This document shows positions 1 through 10,299 of a DNA stretch of 64,000 nucleotides, piece by piece; position 1 is the stretch's first letter; each line of letters begins with the position of its first letter. Under the pieces are notes generated by a model that had not been told where the DNA came from, did not search any database, and saw nothing but the letters and a program-made list of their open reading frames with translations. Origin of the DNA: Plutella xylostella (Eukaryota > Arthropoda > Insecta > Lepidoptera > Plutellidae); NCBI RefSeq assembly GCF_932276165.1, contig NC_064006.1, forward strand, positions 6,834,501 through 6,898,500, given 5' to 3'. The translations under genes were made by a program, and so were the position numbers.

Positions 1-1498
1 ATTGTTGTGAGAGACGTTATGGTTAGGGTGACCATTCATTCGTACTTTTGAATCACTTTCCATTAATTAGGACCGGTTTCATTTAACTTTTTGTTTTATT
101 TTATACCTTAGTATCATTAGGTATTATTGTGGCTGTTATCTTATAAGGCTGGTACAGAGTTATGAGCTGTTGATTTTTTTGGTGATAGATATGAGTATTA
201 TATGATAATTTATCAACCTTAAAACCGGCGGAAGCACTTAGGCTGAGAAATCTTATGATTTTCATCAACTAGACTATGTAAACGGAACACCCACAGAGTA
301 AACACGTTTTAGGTACATAGTTGCGTTTAATGTTAACCTGTTTCGAAACTTTCTTGTCAACACTACACCCAACTTAATTTTATTTACTTAAAATTATATT
401 TTCCCAAATTTCAGCTTTCCTTCCAATGAAGAAACATAGCAAAGGTGGTTCCAAGTAATTCCCACAAATTTTCATCATTTTAAACCCGATGATAAATCCC
501 GATTCATCGCAAGTGTTTATTATCGTTACAGTCGAACTATAAAATACATTCGTACCTAGGTACATTGCAATCGAATTATTCGAATAATAGGTGACTTTGA
601 GACCATCGACAGTTATTCGCGACATGATAGATTATAAGTGATGTCTCATGAATTACCTAAAATTATGGTCACCAAAAATAGAAAGAGATGGAGGGCTCCG
701 TGCTTACTATCTCTGTCGGCTCGTTTTTTTGGTGCAGTGCGCATTCCTGTTGTATTATTACTTCCATGATTGCAGTACCTTGCCTAAGGTAGTGTTTTTT
801 TCCCTCAGTGACCTTGCCCCATTGACAAAAGAATAAAGAGGACTTGGCATAAAAATCGGTACTTAAAAATATATCGTCGTCTCTTTTTAACTTATTGGTG
901 TTATCGTATGTAAAAAAGGACAACAGTAGTTTTGTCTTTGCCTAAAATTACAACATTGCGATCGGTCGCCATGTTGATTGACCAAGATTGACATCCAAAC
1001 ACAAGGTACTTCAGCTGTCAAACAATTTGTTTGTTTGAGGTTTGTTTACATTTTTCAAGAAAAAAGCCGCCATTTTAATTGACACCAAAGTTTAGGTAAG
1101 CGCATTTTTTTCGTTGATATGGCATGTCCTCTCTTTATTCTTTTGTCAATGCCTTGCCCCCTTGCCCATAGCCCTCACCTACAAGGTTGCTTGCTTTACT
1201 CTGTGACAAAGACATAACCATGGACAACCCTGTGTTCCCTCTTTCAACACTGTGTCAAAACAATCCAATATTTTGTCCTGTCAGTACAAAAACTCTTTTC
1301 CAAAAATATTTTCAATTTTCATACATTTACTTATATTTGAAACCGTTTATCCCAAACTATAGTATTCTTAAACTCCTGCAAAACAAACACACAAACTTCA
1401 GCTGGCAGTCCCCAATGTTGCAAGATGCGTAGTTACACGGCAGTACACCCGTAGCCATTCCTAAGAAACTCCTGTCATTTGGCATCAATTAGCTAGTG
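1..1498. other. intergenic, no gene seen; one foldback MITE
   Basis: I see no supported gene. ORFs up to 84 codons here are AT-rich, lack splice context and look like chance. The one structure is an inverted repeat around 801-1165. The left copy near 823 reads 'ttgacaaaagaataaagag' and recurs reverse-complemented near 1127-1147, and both arms continue into CCTTGCC-type sequence. Arms of roughly 40 bp around a 300-bp centre suit a small non-autonomous DNA element. Confidence 0.5.
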
Positions 1499-1726
1499 AT
1501 GTGCTGTCCGTGTTGCCCGGGGTACAAGCCTGGCGGGTCCTGTGATTGCACCAAGAACTCTTGCGTGTCGTGCCTCAAGTGCTGCCTCTGTATTCCCTGC
1601 ATCTGGCTGCCGCTGGCGAGGCGATGCTGTGGCCCCGATCACGTGGACGACAACGCCCCTCCGTGGATCCGTAGGGAGGATAACCTTACGGATTTCAAGA
1701 AGGACTTGGATAAGCAAGATAAGTAA
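1499..1726 (+). CDS. cysteine-rich small protein, 75 aa
   Basis: I do not recognise this as a named family. The protein starts M-C-C-P-C-C-P and packs about 17 cysteines into its first 50 residues, including S-C-V-S-C-L-K-C-C-L-C-I-P-C and R-C-C-G. A charged, cysteine-free tail rich in Asp and Lys follows. I chose the ATG at 1499 because the codon three bases upstream is only GTG. No signal peptide is visible. The dense juxta-N-terminal cysteines could be lipidated or bind metal (inference). GC content and codon use are far above the flanks, supporting real coding. An AATAAA at 1834-1839 fits a 3' end. The AG at 1489-1492 could be an acceptor, so a 5' non-coding exon may exist. It shares the C-L-K-C-x-L-C core with the gene at 3023-3163, so the two are probably diverged tandem paralogues. 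Confidence 0.7.
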   Translation: MCCPCCPGYKPGGSCDCTKNSCVSCLKCCLCIPCIWLPLARRCCGPDHVDDNAPPWIRREDNLTDFKKDLDKQDK

Positions 1727-1833
1727 TGTTGTGGTGGTCTGGGAAGAGGGAAGATATTTCTATATTGATGTTTATTTAAATAGGTTTAGCGTTAGTTGAT
1801 TATATTTCTTAGGTAAACATTTATCTTGCTTTG

Positions 1834-1839
1834 AATAAA
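1834..1839 (+). terminator. poly(A) signal AATAAA
   Basis: AATAAA lies about 110 bases after the stop of the 75-aa cysteine-rich gene, in the same orientation. Confidence 0.5.
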
Positions 1840-2189
1840 ACCTGGCATAAGTTCAGTTCGATACTTTTATTTGAAAATGTACCTCTGTAGCAAAAACAAG
1901 TATCGAGAAACTAATAGAAGACGGATGTATGGAATTAACAAGGTATGCCAGTAAGTAGGTAGAATGCTAAATAATGAGTTTAACTCTAGGTTGGTTTTAT
2001 TCAGCTACTTCACCCAATTTCTAGTTAATCATCTTATCAGACCAGATAATGAATGATATCTCTACAGGTTTATTTACTCAGGACTTACTATCTAAGCTGA
2101 TACTACCTGTACAAGCAGGTACAATAATAATATAGTGTTAGGACTTCAGTTAGGTACTTATATACTGATGACAAAACATTTTCAGGAAT

Positions 2190-2412
2190 CAGGAATAGGC
2201 AGTGAATCACACACACGCACTCACGCCTTGTACTAATGTACTCCCTTGCGGGGTAGGCAGAGGTGCATTGCTGCACACACTTTTCGCCAGAGTGTTATGT
2301 TAGAACAAATATCTGTGTTTAAACAAATATCTGCCCCAGCCGGGAATCGATCCCGGGACCATCGGCTCAGTAGTCAGGGTCACTAACCACTACGCGATTC
2401 GGTCGTCCGGCA
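2190..2412 (-). repeat. tRNA-derived SINE
   Basis: Read on the minus strand, this has a tRNA-like head with A- and B-box-like words; the B box lies in the CCCGGGATCGATTCCCGG stretch near 2341-2360. A tail near 2185-2290 (cacacac, 'gcggggtaggcaga') is common in lepidopteran SINEs. No complete cloverleaf with a CCA-ready end is convincing, so it is not called a tRNA gene. Confidence 0.6.
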
Positions 2413-3022
2413 GTGAATCACTATACTTATACACTATTCGATACTTTCTCGAATTTCCATTGTTTCAAACGGAATCCCTAATCACATCTTTCTAAATACT
2501 TACTTGCAAATCTCACCATGCATGTGCATGCCTAACGTATTTTTTCAGCAAATAACTAGCCCCAAGACGCAGACCTACGTTTTGTTAAAAATACACGAAT
2601 AGCGAACACAAAGAAAATGAATTCAACACATAACTAGCCCCAAGACCGAAATACCTTGTTAAAAATACACAAATAGCGACAATAAACACAAGGAAAACGA
2701 ATTCCGAACCTTGATTGTACCATTGCGTATTGTATTGTACCTTACCGCGCTGTGACTAATCTGTAGCCATGACATCATTATTTTCACTTGAACACGACTC
2801 ATTTGGTCTTTATCTATTTAACCTGATGGCTGTGTTACTAAAGTAGATTACAAAACCAAATAAGCAGTTATACAAAAGAAAAACAAACTAATAAAATACA
2901 GCAGTAAAAATTCATTCGCGCCAAAAGAAGTTGGGCCATAGAGGCGCACTACATTTTTTTGAGGCAAAGGTATTGGATCGCATTCAGCCAGCGGCAAAGA
3001 CTGAAGTTTTTATTTTTTAACC

Positions 3023-3163
3023 ATGTGCTGCTCGTGCACTTGTGGTTGTGGCGCGTGTGGGAGGTGCCTCAAGTGTCTCCTGTGTGTCACGGCGTGTGTG
3101 TTCCTGCTGAAAATGTGCGGAGTGGAAGTGGACGACGACTGCTGCGGTGGTGACGGCGACTGA
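3023..3163 (+). CDS. cysteine-rich microprotein, 46 aa
   Basis: This gene is easily missed because it is short. It begins M-C-C-S-C-T-C-G-C-G and has about 15 cysteines in 46 residues. A central hydrophobic run (V-F-L-L-K) sits between C-L-K-C-L-L-C and an acidic D-D-D-C-C end. The start has a purine-rich insect context (aacc before ATG), and the open frame is GC-rich in an AT-rich flank. The C-L-K-C-[CL]-L-C-[IV] core and the C-C start match the protein at 1499-1726, so I infer a tandem pair of a lineage-specific family. Function is unknown; membrane association by palmitoylation or metal binding are guesses. AATAAA at 3274-3279 is a plausible poly(A) signal. The longer overlapping ORF at 2959-3153 is a shadow in another frame. 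Confidence 0.65.
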   Translation: MCCSCTCGCGACGRCLKCLLCVTACVFLLKMCGVEVDDDCCGGDGD

Positions 3164-3273
3164 TTATGTGATTAAATAGTTTTGTGATGCTCATTTGTTG
3201 TTTTATTAACTTTTGTTCGCCTATCCGTTCACCTTCACCTATACTTAGGTACTGTAACAAGCTGTTTGCTTTT

Positions 3274-3279
3274 AATAAA
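3274..3279 (+). terminator. poly(A) signal AATAAA
   Basis: AATAAA about 110 bases after the stop of the 46-aa cysteine-rich gene. It is repeated at once as AATAAATAAAT. Confidence 0.45.
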
Positions 3280-3450
3280 TAAATAGAAACAATAATGATC
3301 TTGACCACAAAGCAGATCTTGACACAAAAAAGTGATTGATTCAACTGCTGCTAGTATGTAGGAATGTCGGCTAATGGAGAGCTTTATTGCAGAATGACAC
3401 ACCACGGGAAGCTTTAGTAAAACTAACTCATTTAGATTCTGTCATAACAA

Positions 3451-3456
3451 TTTATT
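3451..3456 (-). terminator. poly(A) signal for the minus-strand Ser/Pro gene
   Basis: TTTATT on + is AATAAA on -. It lies 63 bases beyond the stop of the minus-strand gene whose last exon is 3519-3639. Confidence 0.5.
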
Positions 3457-3518
3457 AAAATGGATCAGCGAATTTACTTTTTTCTGTTGACATTGAGACT
3501 GGCCATCTACACAAGTAT

Positions 3519-6502
3519 TTAGTTCACCACGTCGCCGCCGACCAGCCGCTGTAGTTTGCTCAGCGCTCGCAGATGGCGCTGCGCGCGCCGCACGTGCTCA
3601 TTCATCAGTGCGCGAGCGCAACACTCGTTTGGAACCACGCTGCGGGGAAATAACACTGGTTATTGTAGGAATGCGGTTTATAATTTAGATGTGATATTGT
3701 TGGAAGAACTGGATTAGACCTTGCTGATAGTAAACTGTTTGATATAAGTTTTTGTAACCGACTCTTCGTTATTGGAGAGTCTCTGCACTTATGGGGTGCC
3801 ATAGGATTACAATAACAACAATACCGGCTCTAAATGGCCTTGTGCCAAATGTTCAGAGTCCATCCGTGAGTCTTTTCTGTGGGTATGTCTAAGCATAGGT
3901 GTACCTATTGATAAACCTTCTGGACGTTCCCTCATAATATTCCACCCCGTCTAGACCGTCGCACATACCAGCTATGCACTCTGGGCCGCCCTGCCTGCAC
4001 GCTCACTGCGCACGCGTCGTCACACGGCTGGTGGTCTTCCACTGACGGTGAAAGAGGGCGAGACAACGGCTGTTCAGATGGAGAAAGAAATATAAAGAAT
4101 TTATTAGAAAGCTTATACTTTCCGTAGCCTTCGGGGAGGTCTTCGAGCGATTCATATGATGCCAGAAGTTGGTAACATTTTTTGTTGTATTTATCGATAT
4201 TTCTGACGGTCAGGATAGTAGTTCTTTTTACTTTAGTTCTATTAAATGTTAAATATTATCAATAGACCGTTAATAATAGACCGCTACCGGGCCTTGGTTC
4301 GATGAAGAAGGCCGAAGAAAGAGTCCCCTAGTTAGTTATCTCTAAGAAGCACGTTTCCTCATTACCTTAGTAGACAAGATAGGCACCACCCACACTGGCT
4401 CGGACGGTGGGCTCGTGACATACTGAGCTAGGGCAACGTTCACTGGTGATGATGATGGTGATGGGTTGACGCTCAGTGTGTGTGGTGCCACCTCTGCCTT
4501 GGACGAGCCTTCCTGGTTAGACTTGTCGGATCTGAAATGAGAATACATAATGAAATTAAGATAGGGATGTTATCAATTCATTGATTCTTTAAAACCGTTC
4601 TAAAGAAAGCAATATGACATTCAGCATCACGCTCTTCTAAATCATGAATACATAGGCACATGTTGCAAAAGAACCCTGAACATAATAATCAAAGATTATT
4701 TAACTGATTCCCATTAATAATTACTGAGCCAGACCGTAATTGTGAGGAGCGCTACAGACCCTTCTGTTGTGGACATGAGCCGACTGAAAAGTCGATGATG
4801 ATGACGATGGATGATGGACGTACCTAGGGTTCACCTGTGTCGCTGCAGCCTGCATTTCTCTTTGCTCCTCATCGGCAGCGCTCTCTTCATCGCCGTGTAG
4901 TGTCGAACTAGATGTTTGCTTCTGAGGAAGTGAAAGAAAATGTATCTAGTTAAGTTACATGTTATGTTTGAAGTGGAACGAAGGTTTCTTTGAGCCTCAC
5001 TTTTATAGGAGAAAAAACGATTGATAGGACCGCTGCCAATCGTTTATATATTTAACTACGCTACAAAAACAACAATCGTAATAAAAATAAGTTACGAGTG
5101 CGAAACGTTATTCTTATAGGGCCAAAAACCTTACACAATATAGTGCCTGTAGTGGTTGAATAAGCAATACCCAGGACAGAGCCGATTGTGGCATGTTTAG
5201 CCGTTCCCAATGTATTTCTGATAAATAATGAGTATAGCTACAAATCGAGAGCTTCTTCAATATTTCTCCTCCTAAGACCAGCTGCAGCTGCTTATCTAAA
5301 GTTATTGAAAAGGAGACGGCAACCAGTGCCCATTCGCTCCTTGATAAGTAAAATCTCACTCTCCAGCTACTGTACCTACCACCACCGATACATTAGCAAT
5401 TAATAATTAAAAAGCAGCTTGTAGCTCGCTAAATTCTTATGTTCGGTGATGGTAACCCCACAGTTATAGGACTTTTATAACCCGGAGGTACGAACTATCA
5501 GGCCAAGCTGCACTAAACACCGTCCCACATTCCTCACCCTGATCTCCACAACAGGCACCACCCACACGGGGCTCCGCGGGGGACTCCCACAGTACCGCCC
5601 CTGCATGGAGCCCTGGCTTGAAGGTCCATGCGTGGACCCCCTGCCGTGGAGGCCCCGGCTGCTGGCCCGGGGGCCTGGTTCCAGGCAGGACGCGGGGTCG
5701 TGAGTCCAGTCCAGGTTGATGCAACGCCATCTGCGGATTGAGGGTGTTAGATCTTGTGTGCTGTGTGTGAAAGGATAAAGATAAAAGATAAAACACTCTT
5801 TATTGCACACAAACAGAAACAGAGTTACAAACAAGAAAAGAAAATAAAGAGCACAATCGGCGGCCTTATTACTAAAAGTAATCTCTTCCAGACAACCAAA
5901 TTGATAGGAAATAGAAAGAAAGAAAATGGGTATCGTGTGAAAACAAGAGATATTTATAAACTACATTAATATAAACTATAAACGATATGTAAATACCTAC
6001 ATAATTATAATAAGGAGTGTAGGCTAATGTTTTATCTGTGGTGTAGGCTGCCTGTAACTATAGGTACGCAAACAAATAGTGATTTGCAGGTAACGTATTT
6101 TTCAGCACCGTAAACTAGTGCCTGTGTTTATGGATATAGCATTGTGTAGTAAACGATATACCAAATGATAAGTAACACTAACGCTGAGTTACAGAAAGGA
6201 ACTTTAAGCTAATGTCTACCTTCAATTGAATGTACATATTGCAGCCTAACTGCCTTGCTTTTACAGTAACAATACGGGCAGTCACAGACAAACATATTAA
6301 ATAAAATTTAATGTCGACATTAAAGTATAATAATATTTGTGCAACTCGCGTGTAAGTCTCAAGTTAACCCGGGTACTTAGTCTCGGTACACGGGTACCCC
6401 TCGTGAACTCACCCAGGGAGTCCCTCGCGAGGCGCCGGTCCGTCCCCACTGTCGGCCCCGCCGCGGCTCGGGGACTTGGCTGGGCTGAGCGGGCGCCGGT
6501 TG
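3519..6502 (-). CDS. 3' part of an unrecognised Ser/Pro-rich protein gene, six exons
   Basis: Six minus-strand exons join with matching phases and GT-AG sites: 6502-6413, 5730-5538, 4921-4824, 4531-4366, 4069-3969 and 3639-3519 (stop). Together they encode about 255 C-terminal residues; the 5' exons were not found. I do not recognise the family. The protein is low-complexity Ser/Pro/Gly-rich, with an acidic stretch (G-D-E-E-S-A-A-D-E-E-Q) and a basic amphipathic C-terminal helix (N-E-H-V-R-R-A-Q-R-H-L). Two different exons both end in S-P-P-x-x-P-V-W-V-V-P plus five residues at a phase-0 donor, suggesting an internal exon duplication or a repeated short binding motif. GC content is well above the flanks. 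The acceptor of the 4069 exon has a strong pyrimidine tract. Splice choices are inferred from sequence only. Confidence 0.6.
5770..5910. repeat. LINE 3'-end fragment
   Basis: Contains 'actctttattgcacac' and 'ggcggccttattac...ctcttccagacaacc'. The same pieces recur near 6520-6660 and, in the opposite order, at 41560-41690, so this is a dispersed retroelement end. It sits in an intron of the minus-strand Ser/Pro gene. Confidence 0.5.
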
Positions 6503-6517
6503 CTGCGGGTGTGGATA

Positions 6518-6660
6518 GATAGATAGAATATTCTTTATTTGTACACACACATAAAATAAACTTACATAACTTAAATACTAACACATGTACAAAAATGGCG
6601 GTCTTATAGCTTAAAGCAATTTTTTCAAGACAACCTTACGGTATAGTAGGGTTGAGTTAC
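6518..6660. repeat. LINE 3'-end fragment with GATA start
   Basis: Begins with a short GATA run, then 'attctttatttgtac', then 'ggcggtcttatagc...tcaagacaacc'. It parallels the copy at 5770-5910. It lies directly upstream of the acceptor of the exon at 6413-6502. Confidence 0.45.
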
Positions 6661-7339
6661 AGAAATTTACTTAATAAGACCTATTCTATTCTGAGAGAGG
6701 GCGAAGTTCCTGTACGCGGCTCTTTCGAGTGTTAATAATACCATTTACTTACTGTATATTTTCATTTGCAGTATAATAATAAAATAGGTAAACTATAACC
6801 CACTAGCCGGTTAATATTATCTAAGTATAAAATTACTAACAGCAATTCCGTTGTCACCATTTTCCTGAAAACTATAGCTTACGCTTTAGATTTGGCTCTC
6901 TAAAACATACTAAAAATTGTTTTTGAATTAAAAACTATTGAAAAATTTGATAAAATCGCAAAAAAACATAAACTAGGTATGTCAGGGTGGAGTCTTGTCA
7001 GGAGTCATGTGAATTCACAGGATAACTCATAGATGATTGTACTAAAAACTATTTAATATGATGCTATAGGTACGAGCATGGTACGAGCTGACTGAAGGTG
7101 AATTCACTTCAAGCACCGCGAGGTGAGCCCCGAGCTGTACCATACCGTGGTCAAATCCGTCATCGCCCACACTCTACACTAGCCCCTAGTTGCATTCCAG
7201 TCGATTGTGAACTTTACGACCCTTGGACAAGGAACATATTAGTACTACTTACTTTCGCGGCGCTCGCGTCTCGCAAGCCGCACCCTCCAACCCATTCTTG
7301 TCACCAGCGACAAATCCTCGGATGGCGCGCCCGTGAATG

Positions 7340-7615
7340 GGTGCCCTAAGGGCCCCTACGCACCAGGCAGCCAGTAAATATATGGGAAGTCGTGGGTGCC
7401 GAGTGCTTCCCATACAACGGAATATGTTGGCTGCCGCAACCCTGGCTGCGCGGGCCTTAGCTGAACTAGGGTTAGCCACCGTGGTTAAGAGTAGTCCTTG
7501 GGCTGCCAGCAGAACAAGTACCTGTTTCGTACTTGTTAAGTATCTGTTAAAAAATATTTTTTTGCCCCGGTCCAGATGCAGGAATCGAACCTGACACTGC
7601 TGCACCGTTTCAATA
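7340..7615. repeat. SINE-like fragment with tRNA-like end
   Basis: GC-richer block ending in 'ccggtccagatgcaggaatc' and 'gaacctgacactgctgcacc', which resembles the B-box side of a tRNA-derived SINE on the minus strand. The overlapping ORFs are not credible proteins. Confidence 0.35.
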
Positions 7616-7700
7616 ATACCTACAGAAATAATGTATCTGTACTTACAATAAGAAGGTACATACATACGTAGTAAAACAACAAAACACGATACTTAAACAA

Positions 7701-7706
7701 TTTATT
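7701..7706 (-). terminator. poly(A) signal of the knottin gene
   Basis: TTTATT on + (AATAAA on -) lies about 130 bases downstream of the knottin stop codon. Confidence 0.55.
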
Positions 7707-7834
7707 CACTCCATCATTATGCAATTAAATTAACAACAATAACATTCTCATTCAAAATTAAATATCACGTCATAAGTAAAAAATATCTAGTCTTATAATT
7801 TAACCCTATGCCCTATAGTAAGTCTGGTATTATT

Positions 7835-8938
7835 TTATAAACACATGGCTTTCGTGAATGTGGCCCAAGTGCAGGTCTTCCCCGGGCAACACTGGCCCCG
7901 CTTCAGCAGGTAACACTGAAAAAAATAAAACATTTCATTAGGTAATTATCTGAATAATAACGGCTTCACTTCTTTAAAATCTACTTCAATGTACACTCAT
8001 GTCAGGCAAGCACCGTAGAATTAAGGTAATCGTCCACTTTTCGGCATCGTAGGTACACTGAATACATTGGATGCAGAATACTAGCTGAAGAACCTAGTTA
8101 AATATTATTGTAGGCGAGTTCTCCAGTGGAGACCATGAGTAGACAAATATAGCATCGCGAGTTTGGGAGAAACCTATTATTATATGTAGAAGTAGTGGAA
8201 GCTTGTTGGCTGATGCTGTATTTGCGAAATTATTCCAAAATGAGGAAGGTCGAGGATAGAGTATTTTGACTGTTGAAGTGAAGATTCTATCGTCACGTCG
8301 ACAGTTGAATGTATAAGTATAAGTACTGTTTCCTACCCTCATTGTTAGATAATGAAATTTAGGGTGATGGGACTTGCATGAGTCCAAAATATGCCAGGGT
8401 CGATTTTAAGGAACACAAGTTTGTATAATACGATAAATATTGGGTATTGAGTAGTGAGCGAAAGTCACCCCCAGGGTCTATGACCGTAGATGTAAGTTAG
8501 AATAGAATTCCATGTGTGAGTCATTATAAAATGCATTATAATCCCAAACGGGATCACAAAACTCGTAATTCTGATCAACTTTTGATAAATGACCGGAAAA
8601 TTAGGGAAATTCGAGAAAAGATACCTATATATTATATACTCCCCTTACCCTTATGTAAAAAAATCACGTTAACATTGATTCTTTATGTTGTTACGGAGAA
8701 GCATAATAAAATTACGAGTTCTGTGAACTTCTTTCGTATGGACACTTTATTTTTAATTATTTATTTATTTAACTCTTTATTGTACAAATATCACGACTTT
8801 ATGACGACTCACACTGTACTTAGAATAAAACAGAAGGTCACTAACCTCCTGTCCATGTCCCAGGCAGGCATCGACGTGGCTCTGTGTGAGGAACACCAGG
8901 GCCAGAAGCACGAACACCAGAAATACTTTGGAAGACAT
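7835..8938 (-). CDS. secreted inhibitor-cystine-knot (knottin) peptide precursor
   Basis: Two coding exons on the minus strand, 8938-8846 and 7915-7835, join in phase 0 (donor gttagt, acceptor after a T-rich tract) to give 57 residues. The first exon is a classic signal peptide: Met-Ser-Ser-Lys, about 14 hydrophobic residues, then a short polar end. The mature part has six cysteines spaced C-x6-C-x7-C-C-x4-C-x8-C, the usual inhibitor-cystine-knot pattern. Such peptides occur in many insects with roles in defence or signalling, and also in venoms. Nothing here shows that this one is toxic, and it looks like an ordinary endogenous gene. A non-coding first exon lies at about 9356-9415, with donor gtaagt. 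The coding exon's acceptor is at 8966-8967. Alternative: another six-Cys secreted peptide fold. Confidence 0.75.
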
Positions 8939-9355
8939 TTTGTTTTGTTCAGGGATTTGGAGTGTCTGGAACAAAAAGTGGGTTTAAGGTAATGTAATGT
9001 ATTTGGAAACATGATAACATAGGATAGGATACACATAGTTACAATAACTTCTCATAATTATATTGGACAAGGATAGGTTCGCAGGAAGAAATGAGCGAGA
9101 TTATTTTCTAAAAAGTACCTATAATGATTATATTTTCAAACAACGGACTTTCAGCTTCAGATTTGTACATCTATGATTATTTTAAGTTTATTTAGCCTAA
9201 CGATAAATTAACGCTAACCTGCAAAACGTGGCTAGAATTTTGTAGACCTAGTTATGTCTAAAAACCGATTCCCAGGTCACTCGGGTCACACATTAAAGCA
9301 GTACTTTTATATTAATCAAGCATGAAAAAACTACTAAAATTTAAACAAAACTTAC

Positions 9356-9415
9356 CAATTAAAATGTCTTGTGCGAGGGACAGTCGTCAGTGGTTCGGTC
9401 AGTTGAAGTGGTCAC
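9356..9415 (-). other. non-coding first exon of the knottin gene
   Basis: A donor on - (aattg|gtaagt) ends this segment at 9356. The start is placed about 30 bases downstream of the TATA box at 9437-9446, so it is approximate. It would splice to the acceptor at 8966-8967, 27 bases before the ATG. Confidence 0.5.
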
Positions 9416-9436
9416 AGAGACGACGCATGCGCAGCC

Positions 9437-9446
9437 TATATTTATA
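9437..9446 (-). promoter_or_regulatory. TATA box of the knottin gene
   Basis: Reads TATAAATATA on the minus strand. Spacing to the inferred first exon fits a focused TATA promoter, common for highly or tissue-specifically expressed secreted peptides. Confidence 0.55.
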
Positions 9447-9890
9447 GACGAACCAACATATTCACAACTACCCTCATGATCTACACTAAATTATTAACGG
9501 TATTAATTGTAAGGGCTGGCTTACATGGGGACAATTTAAGTTACTGGCACATACCTAATTATTTAATTCATCAAGTCTATAGTCTAGAAAAAAACAGTCT
9601 CGTAAAGTGAACTGTACTTTTTACTTTTTCTGTTTGTATTTGGTGTGTGTGTGCAGTGCACTGAATAAACGTTTTCTTTCTTTCAAATAACAAAGTTACA
9701 TGACCATTCGTCTTTTTCAATAAAACACTAAGAAAAAATATTTTTCAGATGTTTAATTTTAACGAATAATAAGCAAAATCATTCACAATTAATTTGGTCC
9801 GTGAAATAACACAATTACACACAAGAATTTAACAATGAAACGTAAATGATCACCACCACACACCGCCATCTCCTCTAACCACCATCATCA

Positions 9891-10256
9891 TCAGCCCGTA
9901 GCTCCAAACAAGGCGGAAGTCACCGACGGACGCTCCTTACTCAGCACCTTACTCTCCAAGCCATCAATCCTGGTCTGTAGCATCAATAACTGCCGTTCCA
10001 TAGCTTTTATATCACTCCGGAAACTGGACACAGTCTTATCCAGGTCACTCAAAACCTCAATTTTCTCACATAGCTCTATATACTTCTGCCCTATGAACTC
10101 TCTGGCGTTTGTGGAGTCGCTGATCTCCTGGTCGATACGGGTAGTGATCTCCTCTTTGAGCTGGTCGAATTTCGCCTCCACGGCTGGGGACAGCTGAGCG
10201 TATTTGCCGGGAAAGGAATCGTATGACTTCATCGGTTTGGTTCCAGTTGATGACAT
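9891..10256 (-). CDS. small coiled-coil protein, 121 aa, single exon
   Basis: A complete intron-free frame starting at 10256. The first 25 residues are polar (M-S-S-T-G-T-K-P...). From about residue 28 to 108 the sequence is strongly helical with heptad-like Leu/Ile spacing (K-F-D-Q-L-K-E-E-I, L-S-D-L-D-K-T-V, M-E-R-Q-L-L-M-L-Q, L-E-S-K-V-L). A short tail ends A-L-F-G-A-T-G. No signal peptide or membrane segment is visible, so it is probably cytosolic. Length and design resemble small subunits of trafficking or tethering complexes (BLOC/BORC-like), but I cannot assign it to one. GC content is clearly above the flanks. A processed retrocopy is possible because it has no introns, but the frame is intact. 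Confidence 0.75.
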   Translation of the reverse strand: MSSTGTKPMKSYDSFPGKYAQLSPAVEAKFDQLKEEITTRIDQEISDSTNAREFIGQKYIELCEKIEVLSDLDKTVSSFRSDIKAMERQLLMLQTRIDGLESKVLSKERPSVTSALFGATG

Positions 10257-10299
10257 TGTGAGGGAGTTTTAAATTTAAATTTGCAAAATTGTTGTTTAG

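Noticed and set aside
7102..7182. 26-codon GC-rich frame ending TAG on +
   Set aside because: Looks coding-like (F-K-H-R-E-V-S-P-E-L-Y) but a stop precedes it and the only upstream AG has no pyrimidine tract; kept only as a note.
8516..8992. 158-codon ORF on +
   Set aside because: It is antisense to the knottin signal-peptide exon, AT-driven, and has no splice or start context.
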